A DNA stretch of 64,000 nucleotides from Porticoccus sp. W117 (GTDB lineage: Bacteria; Pseudomonadota; Gammaproteobacteria; Pseudomonadales; Porticoccaceae), in assembly GCF_030341905.1 (NCBI RefSeq), contig NZ_JATAAF010000001.1, forward strand, positions 248,001 through 312,000, read 5' to 3'. Positions 1 to 8,176 of this stretch are shown piece after piece. Each line of letters begins with the position of its first letter. The first letter of the stretch is position 1. The notes under the pieces were generated by a model, which was not told the origin of the DNA, did not search any database, and worked only from the letters and a program-made list of their open reading frames with translations. A program made the position numbers and the translations under genes.

Positions 1-354
1 AAACGGTTGGATGACAATCGCCAATTCCTGTTGAAACTGGCCAGCCTGGAATCCATCACCTGGCTTAACGACGGTGACGAAAAACCTCTTTCTGCCACCG
101 CCCTGGCCGGAGAGTTGGAAATTCTAGTACCCATGGCCGGTCTGATTGACAAAGACGCAGAACTGACTCGCCTGCAAAAAGAGATCGACAAAATCAGCAA
201 AGACTTCGCCCGCGTGGAAGGCAAGCTGAACAATCCAAAGTTTGTCGACAAAGCCCCGGCAGAAGTGGTGGATAAAGAGCGCGCCAAAATGGCGGATATG
301 CAAACTGCTATTGGCAAGTTGGAACAGCAGAAAGCGGAGATTGCCAACCTTTAA
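1..354 (+). CDS. valS: Valyl-tRNA synthetase, C-terminal fragment
   Basis: The reading frame is open from base 1 and ends with TAA at 352-354; the start lies outside the window. The 117 visible residues hold the end of the anticodon-binding region followed by the C-terminal coiled coil, rich in Lys/Glu (KDAELTRLQKEIDKISKD) with the family's NPKFVDKAPAEVVDKER motif. ValS charges tRNA-Val in the cytoplasm, and this helical tail contacts the tRNA. The fragment looks intact up to its stop, and a palindromic repeat follows at once. Confidence 0.95.
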   Translation, partial: KRLDDNRQFLLKLASLESITWLNDGDEKPLSATALAGELEILVPMAGLIDKDAELTRLQKEIDKISKDFARVEGKLNNPKFVDKAPAEVVDKERAKMADMQTAIGKLEQQKAEIANL

Positions 355-360
355 CATTCC

Positions 361-454
361 CCGTCATTGCGAGCCGCGCAGCGGTGTGGCAATCTCCATA
401 AGGTTTCTATCACTCACATTGAGATTGCCGCGGCCTTCGGCCTCGCAATGACGT
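361..454. repeat. Intergenic palindromic repeat, CGTCATTGCGAG family (copy 1)
   Basis: CGTCATTGCGAG at 362-373 is mirrored by CTCGCAATGACG at 442-453. Inside are a second arm pair (GGCAATCTC / GAGATTGCC) and a small GGCCTTCGGCC hairpin. A second copy with the same outer arms lies at 40951-41037. It sits between valS and a response regulator and may act as a terminator or RNA-processing element. Confidence 0.85.
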
Positions 455-466
455 TGGGAAAACTCC

Positions 467-1153
467 ATGTCCAGCACCATCCTTATCGTCGAAGACCACA
501 GCGACCTGGCCGCCAATATTGGCGACTTTCTTGAGGCCGGTGGTTTTACCGTGGACTTTGCCGCCAATGGCCCACTGGCGGTGCAATTGGCAGCGAACAA
601 TCACTACGACGCCGTGGTTCTGGATATTATGCTGCCCGGCATCGACGGCTATGAGGTATGTCATCAGCTGCGCAACCAACTGGGGTTGGGCATGCCGATT
701 ATTATGCTCACCGCCATGGATACATTGGACGACAAGCTAACCGGCTTTGATCGCGGTGCCGACGACTACCTGATCAAGCCATTCGAGTTAAAGGAACTGG
801 AAGCGCGTATTCACGCCTTAATTCGTCGCCAGCGTGGCGAGCTGGAAAACAGCATTCTCGCCATTGGCGGACTCACCTTTGATACACAAACCATGCAGGT
901 AAGCCGCGCTGGTAAAAGCCTGAAGTTATCCCCTACCGGATTAAAAATTCTGCGTCTGCTGATGCGCGAATCACCCAAGGTGGTGACTCGTGAACAAATC
1001 GAAATGGAAATATGGGGAGACGACGCCCCGGACAGCGATGCACTGCGCAGCCACCTGTATACACTGCGCAAAGTGATCGATAAACCCTTTGATCAGCAAT
1101 TACTGCACACCATTCCCGGTGTCGGTTTTAAGTTGTGCGACGATAGCCAATAA
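467..1153 (+). CDS. OmpR/PhoB-family response regulator
   Basis: A 228-residue transcription factor. The receiver domain (about 1-120) has the acidic pocket VEDHSD, phosphoacceptor Asp53 in VVLDIMLPG, a conserved T/A at LTAMD and Lys in IKPFE. A C-terminal winged helix (about 130-225, REQIEMEIWG...LRSHLYTLRKVID...GVGFKL) follows. It probably pairs with the membrane histidine kinase encoded on the opposite strand at 2207-3520. The two genes are separated by SDR and DUF6482 genes and converge, so pairing is inferred from proximity. Likely targets are the neighbouring lipid genes, but no operator was identified. Confidence 0.85.
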   Translation: MSSTILIVEDHSDLAANIGDFLEAGGFTVDFAANGPLAVQLAANNHYDAVVLDIMLPGIDGYEVCHQLRNQLGLGMPIIMLTAMDTLDDKLTGFDRGADDYLIKPFELKELEARIHALIRRQRGELENSILAIGGLTFDTQTMQVSRAGKSLKLSPTGLKILRLLMRESPKVVTREQIEMEIWGDDAPDSDALRSHLYTLRKVIDKPFDQQLLHTIPGVGFKLCDDSQ

Positions 1154-1155
1154 AT

Positions 1156-1485
1156 TCAATCGCTACCGTCACAACCCTCGCCCACCGGCTTTGGCGATAA
1201 AGGAACTCGCAAACCATTGCCCATGGTATTCACCGGCTGCCCTACCATTTCATCGTAGGCACTTTGCTGAATCAACCACATGGCCTCTACATGAATGCCG
1301 GAAAAGTCGTTTTTGATGTCCTCAATGGAGCGTCGACTGTACTCTTTGCCAGTTGCGGTAGACAAGCTGTAATAGCGGTCATTCACTTTGGCCTGCACCA
1401 CGTAAAGCGCGCCATCCAGCGAGTGCAGTAACAGCTCTTCAACAGACCCTTGTCGCAACAGCTGAGTGATTTTAATTTTTTTCAC
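1156..1485 (-). CDS. DUF6482-family small protein
   Basis: A 109-residue protein without signal or membrane segments. The sequence VEELLLHSLDGALYVVQAKV and the later WLIQQSAYDEMVG resemble the short cytoplasmic DUF6482 proteins of Pseudomonas and relatives, whose function is unknown. The longer frame starts at 1521 inside the SDR gene. The GTG at 1485 is preferred because AGGAGG lies four bases upstream and the gene then begins 8 bp after the SDR stop. It is the last gene of the histidine kinase-SDR-DUF6482 run and meets the response regulator tail to tail, 2 bp apart. Confidence 0.7.
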   Translation of the reverse strand: MKKIKITQLLRQGSVEELLLHSLDGALYVVQAKVNDRYYSLSTATGKEYSRRSIEDIKNDFSGIHVEAMWLIQQSAYDEMVGQPVNTMGNGLRVPLSPKPVGEGCDGSD

Positions 1486-1493
1486 AGCGCCTC

Positions 1494-2210
1494 CTACCAG
1501 GGAATGGTCTTTCCCTGCCAATCCAGATAACTCAGTTGCCCATCCGGCTCCAGGTGATCAACGATAGACAGCAATTGCTGAGCGACAAACTGCGGCGAAA
1601 ATAATTTGCCGCCCGGAACATTGGTCTGAAAAGGCTTCGAAAGAGGAGTATCTGTCGTACCCGGATGAAACAGTATCAGCTTTACTTGTTTGGCGCGGCG
1701 CGCGTACTCAACTGCAGCGGTTTTAACCGCCATATTAAGCGCCGCCTTGGACGCGCGATAGCTGTACCAACCGCCCAGGCGATTGTCACCAATGCTGCCC
1801 ACACGGGCGCTAAATAGCGTCACCGTACAGGGATCATCTTGATTGAGCAGTGGCAACAAGTGCTTCAACCACAGCAACGGTATCAGGGTATTGCTGTTTA
1901 TAGCCTGCAGAAAATGGCTGCCAGAAATATCTTCAAGGCGTTTTTCTGGCATATGAGCGTCGCTGTGAAGCACACCATTGCAAATAAATACCTGGGTGAT
2001 AGAGGGACTGTGTTTCAGCTGTTCAATAGCAGATTCAATCTGTGCTTCGCTGTAATCACAGGAAATTGAATGAACGTTTTTATCCTGAGAAACATTTGGA
2101 CTCCGGGAAACCCTGTAAACAGTTGCCGCCGGATCATCAGTCAACAGCTGGGAAATTACCGCTTGTGCAATGCCACTGCTGGCACCAATGACCAGGCTGG
2201 CGCCGCTCAT
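1494..2210 (-). CDS. Short-chain dehydrogenase/reductase (SDR)
   Basis: A 238-residue classical SDR, a cytoplasmic NAD(P)-dependent oxidoreductase. It has the dinucleotide-binding motif GASSGIAQ at residues 9-16, the NG motif in FICNG near residue 78, the catalytic Ser region around 134-139 (FSARVGS) and Tyr151/Lys155 (YRASK). The substrate is unknown. Its ATG overlaps the histidine kinase stop in an ATGA tetranucleotide at 2207-2210, so the two are probably translationally coupled; the ten extra codons of the longer frame are rejected for that reason. SDRs of this kind often occur in CFA-synthase/DUF1365 loci, where a lipid or aldehyde substrate is suspected but not proven. Confidence 0.85.
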   Translation of the reverse strand: MSGASLVIGASSGIAQAVISQLLTDDPAATVYRVSRSPNVSQDKNVHSISCDYSEAQIESAIEQLKHSPSITQVFICNGVLHSDAHMPEKRLEDISGSHFLQAINSNTLIPLLWLKHLLPLLNQDDPCTVTLFSARVGSIGDNRLGGWYSYRASKAALNMAVKTAAVEYARRAKQVKLILFHPGTTDTPLSKPFQTNVPGGKLFSPQFVAQQLLSIVDHLEPDGQLSYLDWQGKTIPW

Positions 2211-3520
2211 GCTGAACCGCCATCCCCTGCCATAAAGCACACCCTGACTTCCGTCCCCTTACCCAATTCACTATCCAGTTTTAGTGTCCAGCCATAGCGA
2301 TTACACAACCGTTTGACAATGGCCATACCCAAGCCATGACCACCCAATTCCCCTTCTGTGCCGCCTCGATGAAATGGAGTTCCCAGCCTTTCCAATGTGG
2401 CAGCATCCATACCGGGGCCACTGTCTTTTACCAGCAGGCAATGGGCTTCCAACACCACTTCTATCTTCCCTTCCGGAGTGTAGTTGTAGGCATTGCGCAG
2501 CAGATTATTGATCAATATTTTCGCCACCGCTGTGGGCGCATCTACTGTCAGCACTTCTTTATCTACTACACTGATTTCAATGGCCTTATCATGAAATACA
2601 GTGCCCAGTGCACCCAGTTCCTCTTTCACCAGATCATTTATGACTACCTGTTGGCTGGGCAGTTGATCACTCTCTTCTCTGGCCAATAACAACAGAGTTT
2701 CGATCAGCGCTTCCATATCAAACAACGTGCGATACATACGGGTGACGGTGGCATCACCAAAATCTTTTTGCTTGCGTTCCAGCAATTCCAATGAGCTGCG
2801 AAGCACAGCAATCGGGGTACGCAGCTCGTGGCTGGCATCCCGGGTGAAATTGCGCTCTCGTTCGATAAAGTCGCCCAAGCGTTCGGTAAAGTGATCGAGG
2901 GCACGCACCAAGGTGGACACTTCCAAATCACGGGCATGGCGCAATTCGTCCAAATTCAACGCCAGCCACTGTCCTTCTTTGGGCTCGGCTTCTTCCACCA
3001 CTTTGGCCAATTTAACGATAGGGGAAATGGCCCGGTGGGACTGGCGATAGGCAAGCCAGGCAAAGATATACAGAATAACCAGTACTGCAGTCAGCGGCAG
3101 TATGCCGAACACCAATGTCAGTAAAGAGACACTCTCTTCATCAAAAATCAGATAGAGGCGGTCGGTACCGGAGGCAGTGGTTTTATCTTCCACATAAATA
3201 ATGGGCTTGCTGCCATCAAAATGAACCCGTTGTAACCCAGGATGTAATTCATGCAGTGGCAATGGAACGGTGCTGGAATCACCGTTGTGGGCCAGAAACC
3301 CCCTCAGGTTGAGGGTATTGGGCATTGCCAGGTCAGGATTTTGCTCTCGGTGTTGCCAAAAATATTCCGCCTCTCCTTCCAGAGCTTTGCGCATCAACAC
3401 ACTTTCAATCATTTCCCTTGCAGCAAATACCCCCGCTGCGGCCACCAAGCTGATCAGGCCCACCTGCAACAGGAAGACCTTGGTCATTTTGGAATGGAGA
3501 TTTTTTCTTGTTTTTGGCAT
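2207..3520 (-). CDS. Membrane sensor histidine kinase
   Basis: A 437-residue inner-membrane kinase. TM1 is at about 14-34, a periplasmic loop of about 95 residues follows, TM2 is at about 132-158, then a HAMP-like linker. The dimerization helix carries phospho-acceptor His231 (ASHELRTP). The ATPase domain has the N box (INNLLRNAYNYTP), the DSGPGM box and the GGHGLGMAIVKRL G2 box. The periplasmic loop has no recognisable ligand fold. It starts 28 bp after the upstream CFA-type methyltransferase stop and overlaps the SDR, so it appears embedded in the lipid operon. The probable partner is the regulator at 467-1153. Confidence 0.9.
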   Translation of the reverse strand: MPKTRKNLHSKMTKVFLLQVGLISLVAAAGVFAAREMIESVLMRKALEGEAEYFWQHREQNPDLAMPNTLNLRGFLAHNGDSSTVPLPLHELHPGLQRVHFDGSKPIIYVEDKTTASGTDRLYLIFDEESVSLLTLVFGILPLTAVLVILYIFAWLAYRQSHRAISPIVKLAKVVEEAEPKEGQWLALNLDELRHARDLEVSTLVRALDHFTERLGDFIERERNFTRDASHELRTPIAVLRSSLELLERKQKDFGDATVTRMYRTLFDMEALIETLLLLAREESDQLPSQQVVINDLVKEELGALGTVFHDKAIEISVVDKEVLTVDAPTAVAKILINNLLRNAYNYTPEGKIEVVLEAHCLLVKDSGPGMDAATLERLGTPFHRGGTEGELGGHGLGMAIVKRLCNRYGWTLKLDSELGKGTEVRVCFMAGDGGSA

Positions 3521-3548
3521 CTGCCGTCCTAAACACCCATCAACCGGC

Positions 3549-4583
3549 TCAGTGTAGCTTTTTATTAAACAAATAGTGAGTCACCATCCATTCATTCCCT
3601 GACTGGTAACCAAACAGCTCTGCACAGGCCATAAAAAACATCCGCCAGCGCTGAGTCCAGATAGCCCCCTGCCCCTCACCGTAGGTTTGTTCGAACAACT
3701 CGGTGATCTCCTTGCGGTGACGATCCATATTGTCGAGCCAGGCTTCCGATGTTTTTTGATAGTGACTGCCATTCACCAACCATTGATCTTCAATGGTGAG
3801 ATGATCCTGAAAGTAAAGCAATGTGTCAGCGGATGGCATCAATCCACCGGTAAAAAAGTAACGCCCCATCCAGTTATCGTCTCCTTCGGTTTCAAACGGA
3901 TAAAGTACCGAACGATGGCAAAAAATATGCACAAACAATTTGCCATCTTGACGTAACCAGCCACTCACTTTGGTAAGTAGTTTTTGGTAGTTGCGCACAT
4001 GCTCAAACATTTCGATAGACACAATGCGGTCGAACTGTTGATCCAGCTCCAATTGATTGACGTCCTGAGTAATCACCTGAATATTATCGATACCACGCTG
4101 TTTGGCTTGTGCCTGAATATACTCACGCTGGGAATTGGAGTTAGAGACTGCAGTAATCCGTGAATTAGGCAATTTTTCGGCCATAAACAGAGTGAGTGAG
4201 CCCCAACCACAGCCTAACTCCAGGATATCTTGCCCATCTTCAAATTGGCCACGCTGCAAATACAGTTCCAGCATCAACTGTTCAGCATCTTCCAAAGTGC
4301 GAGTATTGTTATTCCACCAGCAACTGCTGTATTTCAGGTGCTTTCCAAGCGCCAGTTGGTAGAATTTCGCAGGCACCTCGTAGTGCTGTTCATTGGCCGC
4401 ATCAGTTTCGATCGCAATGGGGCTGTTACGCAACTGGTTAATCAGTTCACTTTTTTGCGCGCTGGCCAGCTCCGGGTTATTGGCAAATTCATCCTGCAAA
4501 CGTTGCTTCAGCAGCTTACGAATACCCATACGGATAGCGGAATCCGGTACCAATTTTTTTTCTGCCAGATCAATTATTTTCAT
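3549..4583 (-). CDS. CFA-family SAM-dependent methyltransferase (second copy)
   Basis: A 344-residue class I methyltransferase of the cyclopropane-fatty-acid synthase superfamily. SAM motif I is ILELGCGWGS at 120-129; post-motif features QHYEVPAKFYQL, IVSIEMFEHV and WMGRYFFTGGLMP are typical of the branch often annotated as coclaurine N-methyltransferase-like. It lacks the long N-terminal domain of true CFA synthases, so it is shorter than the other family member here (6084-7367). Its substrate may be a phospholipid acyl chain, but no product is established. Two paralogues in one cluster suggest sequential or alternative methyl transfers. Confidence 0.85.
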   Translation of the reverse strand: MKIIDLAEKKLVPDSAIRMGIRKLLKQRLQDEFANNPELASAQKSELINQLRNSPIAIETDAANEQHYEVPAKFYQLALGKHLKYSSCWWNNNTRTLEDAEQLMLELYLQRGQFEDGQDILELGCGWGSLTLFMAEKLPNSRITAVSNSNSQREYIQAQAKQRGIDNIQVITQDVNQLELDQQFDRIVSIEMFEHVRNYQKLLTKVSGWLRQDGKLFVHIFCHRSVLYPFETEGDDNWMGRYFFTGGLMPSADTLLYFQDHLTIEDQWLVNGSHYQKTSEAWLDNMDRHRKEITELFEQTYGEGQGAIWTQRWRMFFMACAELFGYQSGNEWMVTHYLFNKKLH

Positions 4584-4626
4584 CAGTTGCTCTCCACAAT
4601 TTTTTCAAGATTCTTTTTCCAAACTA

Positions 4627-4673
4627 TTTATCCAGACTCTTTATCCAGACTCTTTATCCAGACTCTTCATCCA
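4627..4673. repeat. 13-bp tandem repeat containing a stop codon
   Basis: TTTATCCAGACTC occurs three times in perfect tandem (4627-4639, 4640-4652, 4653-4665), followed by a partial, slightly altered copy. The DUF1295 stop codon (4641-4643) lies within it. Since 13 is not a multiple of three, gain or loss of a unit would change the C-terminus of that protein. Confidence 0.9.
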
Positions 4674-5450
4674 GGGGATGAACGCACTGGTAGTTTCCCG
4701 ATAGCGCAGATAGGCATCACCGCGAGAGCGGATAGCCTGTTGTTCGGTATAGGGAATGCCAGTAATAAAAATCAAGAACAGCAGCATCAACACCGGCGCC
4801 AGCCACAGCCATTCGCCACCGACAATACCAATGGCGAGCAACGGATAGCTGAACCAATGCAGCCATTCAAAAAAATAGTTGGGGTGGCGGGAATAATTCC
4901 AAAGGCCAACTTCACACACCTTGCCTTTATTGGCTGCTTGACTACGGAATTGCGCCAACTGCTTATCCGACACAGTGACACCCGCAAAAGCCACCAGCGC
5001 CAACATCACAGCCGTAATATGTTGAGTGCCAGCTGCAGCCACTTCACCGTTGGCGATCAACCAGGCAGGCAGGCTAAAGCACCAAATCAACAGAGCCTGA
5101 AACTGAAAAAATAAAAAGTGATACGGGTTAACTCGTTTTCCCCAGTACTGGCGCAGATATTGATAGCGGCCATCTTCCGGCTCGGTAACTACCCGATGGG
5201 TCAGATAAACGCCCAGGCGCAAATACCAACAACCCATGAGCAGTGCCACTGTCCAACGCAACCACTCACTACCACCACCGGTAAAACCGTAGTAAAAAGC
5301 AGACACGGAAATACCCAATGCCCATACCGCATCGACAATGCCTGCATTATTGCTGCGCACTTGCCACAACCAGGCAAGTGCCATAGCAACACTGGCGGCC
5401 AACAGGGTCTCAACCGGTAGGCTTTCAACTGGCAAGTCAGGCCAAAGCAT
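4641..5450 (-). CDS. DUF1295 / steroid 5-alpha-reductase-like membrane protein
   Basis: A 269-residue integral membrane protein with about six hydrophobic segments and the family's C-terminal signature LWNYSRHPNYFFEW at about 183-196, as in isoprenylcysteine methyltransferases and steroid 5-alpha reductases. Known relatives reduce or methylate lipids in the membrane with NADPH or SAM; the reaction here is unknown. It overlaps the DUF2878 gene by 14 bp. The last codons (SLDKESG) are written by a 13-bp tandem repeat, so the extreme C-terminus may vary between strains. Confidence 0.85.
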   Translation of the reverse strand: MLWPDLPVESLPVETLLAASVAMALAWLWQVRSNNAGIVDAVWALGISVSAFYYGFTGGGSEWLRWTVALLMGCWYLRLGVYLTHRVVTEPEDGRYQYLRQYWGKRVNPYHFLFFQFQALLIWCFSLPAWLIANGEVAAAGTQHITAVMLALVAFAGVTVSDKQLAQFRSQAANKGKVCEVGLWNYSRHPNYFFEWLHWFSYPLLAIGIVGGEWLWLAPVLMLLFLIFITGIPYTEQQAIRSRGDAYLRYRETTSAFIPWMKSLDKESG

Positions 5451-5952
5451 GACGCCCCTCCTGCGACCACTTGGCCGCTTTTCTCAATAACAACGGCACC
5501 ACCAACAACCAACTCAGTGATGTAGCGGCAATAACACCTGTGCTATCCAGCCACACTACCGCACCCAACTTTTGCGCGCCGTAATAAGACAGCGGACTAC
5601 CAACAGCCGCCAATAACCCGGCCAGATACAAATTGCGCTGCATCCATGACAGGGAGTGATTCAAGGTCAGCGCAAACGCCACCCACAGGCAGACAATCCA
5701 CAGAGGAGCCACTGGGAACAGTGGCTGATTTGAATACTGCAAAATGCCCAGTAATGACCACAGGGTAGCCAGGAAAATGCCGATGGGAATGGCAAGTGCC
5801 AACAACTGCGCGTCTGCACGACGCACCGGTGATATGGAAAAATGAAGCAGCACAAAAACCAACGTCGCCAGAACAGGCAACCAGGTATTACCCCAGCTGG
5901 CACCCAGCACACAGCTAAACCACACGATCTGAAAGGCGATAAAATTAATCAC
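5437..5952 (-). CDS. DUF2878 membrane protein
   Basis: A 171-residue protein that is almost entirely hydrophobic, with five or six predicted transmembrane helices (INFIAFQIVWFSCVL, LPVLATLVFVLLHF, WSLLGILQYS, LYLAGLLAAVG, SWLLVVPLLL). It matches the DUF2878 proteins that recur in CFA/DUF1365 clusters; function unknown. The longer frame begins at 6051 inside a palindromic repeat. GTG at 5952 is chosen because AGAGG lies seven bases before it and the protein then starts at the first membrane helix. Confidence 0.8.
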   Translation of the reverse strand: MINFIAFQIVWFSCVLGASWGNTWLPVLATLVFVLLHFSISPVRRADAQLLALAIPIGIFLATLWSLLGILQYSNQPLFPVAPLWIVCLWVAFALTLNHSLSWMQRNLYLAGLLAAVGSPLSYYGAQKLGAVVWLDSTGVIAATSLSWLLVVPLLLRKAAKWSQEGRHALA

Positions 5953-5979
5953 TGCTTTTCCTCTACTCTCTAGCAAGCG

Positions 5980-6083
5980 TGGTGTGGGTAATGGTTTTTT
6001 TGACCGCGGCCAGCATGGATGCTGGCCACGAGCCCCCAAGGAAGGGTTCACGGCGTGTCACAAAAACCATTACCCACATCATG
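5980..6083. repeat. Nested intergenic palindrome
   Basis: Outer arms GTGTGGGTAATGGTTTTT and AAAAACCATTACCCACA enclose a hairpin, GGCCAGCAT/ATGCTGGCC. The element fills the gap between CFA synthase and DUF2878 and ends at the CFA stop codon. It could attenuate or stabilise the operon transcript. Confidence 0.8.
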
Positions 6084-7367
6084 CTAGCTGCCCTCCGGCA
6101 CCCACTGCTCACGACGATTACCACTGGCAGCAAACAACAAGTGCACATCATTGATACTGCGCTCTCGGAAACCGCCCTCGCAGTAACACAAGTAGAACTC
6201 CCACATACGGATAAACGCCTCCGAATAGCCCAGCTCACGCACCTGATCCAGCTGGTCCATAAAACGTTCACGCCACTCCTGCAATGTCAGTGCGTAGCTG
6301 GGGCCAATATCTTCCAAATTGGTCAGCCGCAAACCCGCCTTGGCTGCACTGCTAGTCAATACACTCACACAGGGAATAAAACTGCCGGGGAAAATATAGC
6401 GCTTGATAAAATCCACCGAATTCAGCGCTTGCTTGTAACGATGATCTTCAATGGTGATTGCCTGAATTGCCGCCAGGCCATCCGGCTTCAGTAAATGCTG
6501 ACATTGTTTGAAATAACCATCCAGAAATTGATGGCCCACGGCCTCCACCATTTCGATGGAAAGTAACTTGTCGTACTGGCCGTCCAGATCACGGTAATCT
6601 TCCAGCAGCACTGTGATTTTGTCGGACAAACCCGCACCGGCTATACGCTCTACCGCTAATTTATATTGCTCTTCCGATATGGTTGTAGTGGTCACCCGGC
6701 AACCATAATTCTGCGCGGCAAAGATAGCGGCGCCACCCCAACCGGTGCCAATTTCCAGCAAATGATCGGAAGGCTTTAAATCCAGCTTGTCGCACAACCT
6801 GGCTAATTTTAATTCCTGAGCCTGGGCCAGCGACTCATCACCAGTATGGTACAAAGCGGAGGAATACATCATCCACTCTTTGTCCAAAAACAACTCAAAT
6901 AAATCGTTGCCAATATCGTAGTGAGCAGCAATATTGCGCCGACTGCCACTGCGATTGTTTTTATGGAGTTGATGAACCGCTTTCAACAGCCACCCGGCAA
7001 CGGTTGCCACTCCGCCTTCCATGCCATCCAGCAAATCCTGGTTGCGCACCAGAATGCACACCAAAGCCGTTAAGTCAGAGCAATGCCACTCACCGGCCAT
7101 ATAAGACTCTGCAGCGCCCACACTGCCGCCAGTTGCCACACTTTGAAAAAAGGCACTGTCGTTAACATGCATTTGCACCTGCAAATCTGCCTGGCCATCT
7201 CCCAACAAGTAATGACCTCCGGGTGCCGCCAGATGAATTGCGCCATTTTTTAAGGAGCCAAGTCGATTCACAAACAACTTTTCGAATAGCGTACTCTTAC
7301 GCTGCGTCTTTTCAGGGCTTTTTAAAAAACGATTTTTTGCCGCCAGTGCGGTTACCTGAGTAGTCAT
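6084..7367 (-). CDS. cfa: Cyclopropane-fatty-acyl-phospholipid synthase
   Basis: A 427-residue full-length CFA synthase family enzyme. The N-terminal lipid-binding domain spans about 25-140; SAM motif I is LEIGTGWGGAAI at 204-215; IVEDHRY-type and RYIFPGSFIPC motifs and the C-terminal FYLCYCEGGFRERSI follow. The family transfers a methylene from SAM to an unsaturated phospholipid acyl chain at the membrane surface. The CEGGF C-terminus marks the branch that travels with DUF1365 and an FAD oxidoreductase, as in furan- or methyl-branched fatty acid loci, so the product need not be a cyclopropane. Its ATG overlaps the DUF1365 stop by 4 bp. Confidence 0.9.
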   Translation of the reverse strand: MTTQVTALAAKNRFLKSPEKTQRKSTLFEKLFVNRLGSLKNGAIHLAAPGGHYLLGDGQADLQVQMHVNDSAFFQSVATGGSVGAAESYMAGEWHCSDLTALVCILVRNQDLLDGMEGGVATVAGWLLKAVHQLHKNNRSGSRRNIAAHYDIGNDLFELFLDKEWMMYSSALYHTGDESLAQAQELKLARLCDKLDLKPSDHLLEIGTGWGGAAIFAAQNYGCRVTTTTISEEQYKLAVERIAGAGLSDKITVLLEDYRDLDGQYDKLLSIEMVEAVGHQFLDGYFKQCQHLLKPDGLAAIQAITIEDHRYKQALNSVDFIKRYIFPGSFIPCVSVLTSSAAKAGLRLTNLEDIGPSYALTLQEWRERFMDQLDQVRELGYSEAFIRMWEFYLCYCEGGFRERSINDVHLLFAASGNRREQWVPEGS

Positions 7368-8176
7368 GACTTGTCTCCCGTTATTTCAGGTAAAGGGACT
7401 TTAGGTAAAGAAGATGGATGAGTGTCTGGATGATCAAAAAAGGGAATACGCTTCAGCCATAAACGCAGCGCTTGCCAATAAATTCGCAACACCACCAACA
7501 GGGTTTGCATCGGGTAATGGATAGGCAAGAACGCCATGGATCTGCTTGTCAATGGTTGCTGCCTTGTAGACATTACCGCGTCAAATTGACGCAGGCCATC
7601 TTTGAGAAGCGTCATATGCACATGCGCTTTTTTATCGCGCAACCTGAACCGCCAGTGGTACTGCAAATCCATAGGCATAAACGGTGATACGTGAAACTCC
7701 TTGTCAAACTCGAAGCGAGTACAGCCATCGACAACCGGCAACACATAACCGTGGCGTTCGTTCCAGGGAGTATTGTTGATTTCCGTAACGATGTAGCGCA
7801 GCTGATTATCCGGGTTGTAGCAGAAGTAATAGGTAACCGGATTGAACACAATGCCAAAGTAGCGCGGCTGGGTAAGAATTTTTACCGTACCTTCAAAGCG
7901 GTCACCACAATCGCGAAAGATGGTATTAACCACCGCTTCTTTGAGATTGGCTTCCGGTGCGGCCAAAGAGCCTTCAGCGCATAAATAGTCTTTCCTGCAA
8001 AAGCCAATGGCATTAAAACGCTCCAACGACCACCAACGACTTTTGGAAAAAGTCTTTTGTAGCTGATCCAGGTCTAACAGCACCATCGCCATCGGGTAGC
8101 GAAACCGATGAGGCCTGGGACGGTGACGGCTGTGCTGTACCCAGCCTTTGTAGATGCCATCAGGTAACATGAGCAT
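7364..8176 (-). CDS. DUF1365 family protein
   Basis: A 270-residue soluble protein starting with the family hallmark IYKGWVQHSRHRPRPHRFRYPM at about 8-29, then YFGIVFNPVTYYFCYN and TEINNTPWNERHGY. DUF1365 proteins nearly always sit between a CFA-type enzyme and an amine-oxidase-like flavoprotein. No biochemical activity is firmly assigned, although a role in making modified fatty acids is suspected. It overlaps CFA (4 bp) and the FAD gene (17 bp), so this is a coupled trio. ATG at 8176 or the next one at 8170 could be the start. Confidence 0.9.
   Translation of the reverse strand: MLMLPDGIYKGWVQHSRHRPRPHRFRYPMAMVLLDLDQLQKTFSKSRWWSLERFNAIGFCRKDYLCAEGSLAAPEANLKEAVVNTIFRDCGDRFEGTVKILTQPRYFGIVFNPVTYYFCYNPDNQLRYIVTEINNTPWNERHGYVLPVVDGCTRFEFDKEFHVSPFMPMDLQYHWRFRLRDKKAHVHMTLLKDGLRQFDAVMSTRQQPLTSRSMAFLPIHYPMQTLLVVLRIYWQALRLWLKRIPFFDHPDTHPSSLPKVPLPEITGDKS

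Noticed and set aside
4230-5114. 294-codon open frame on the plus strand
   Set aside because: It crosses two real minus-strand genes (methyltransferase and DUF1295) and their gap; no motif or ribosome-binding site.
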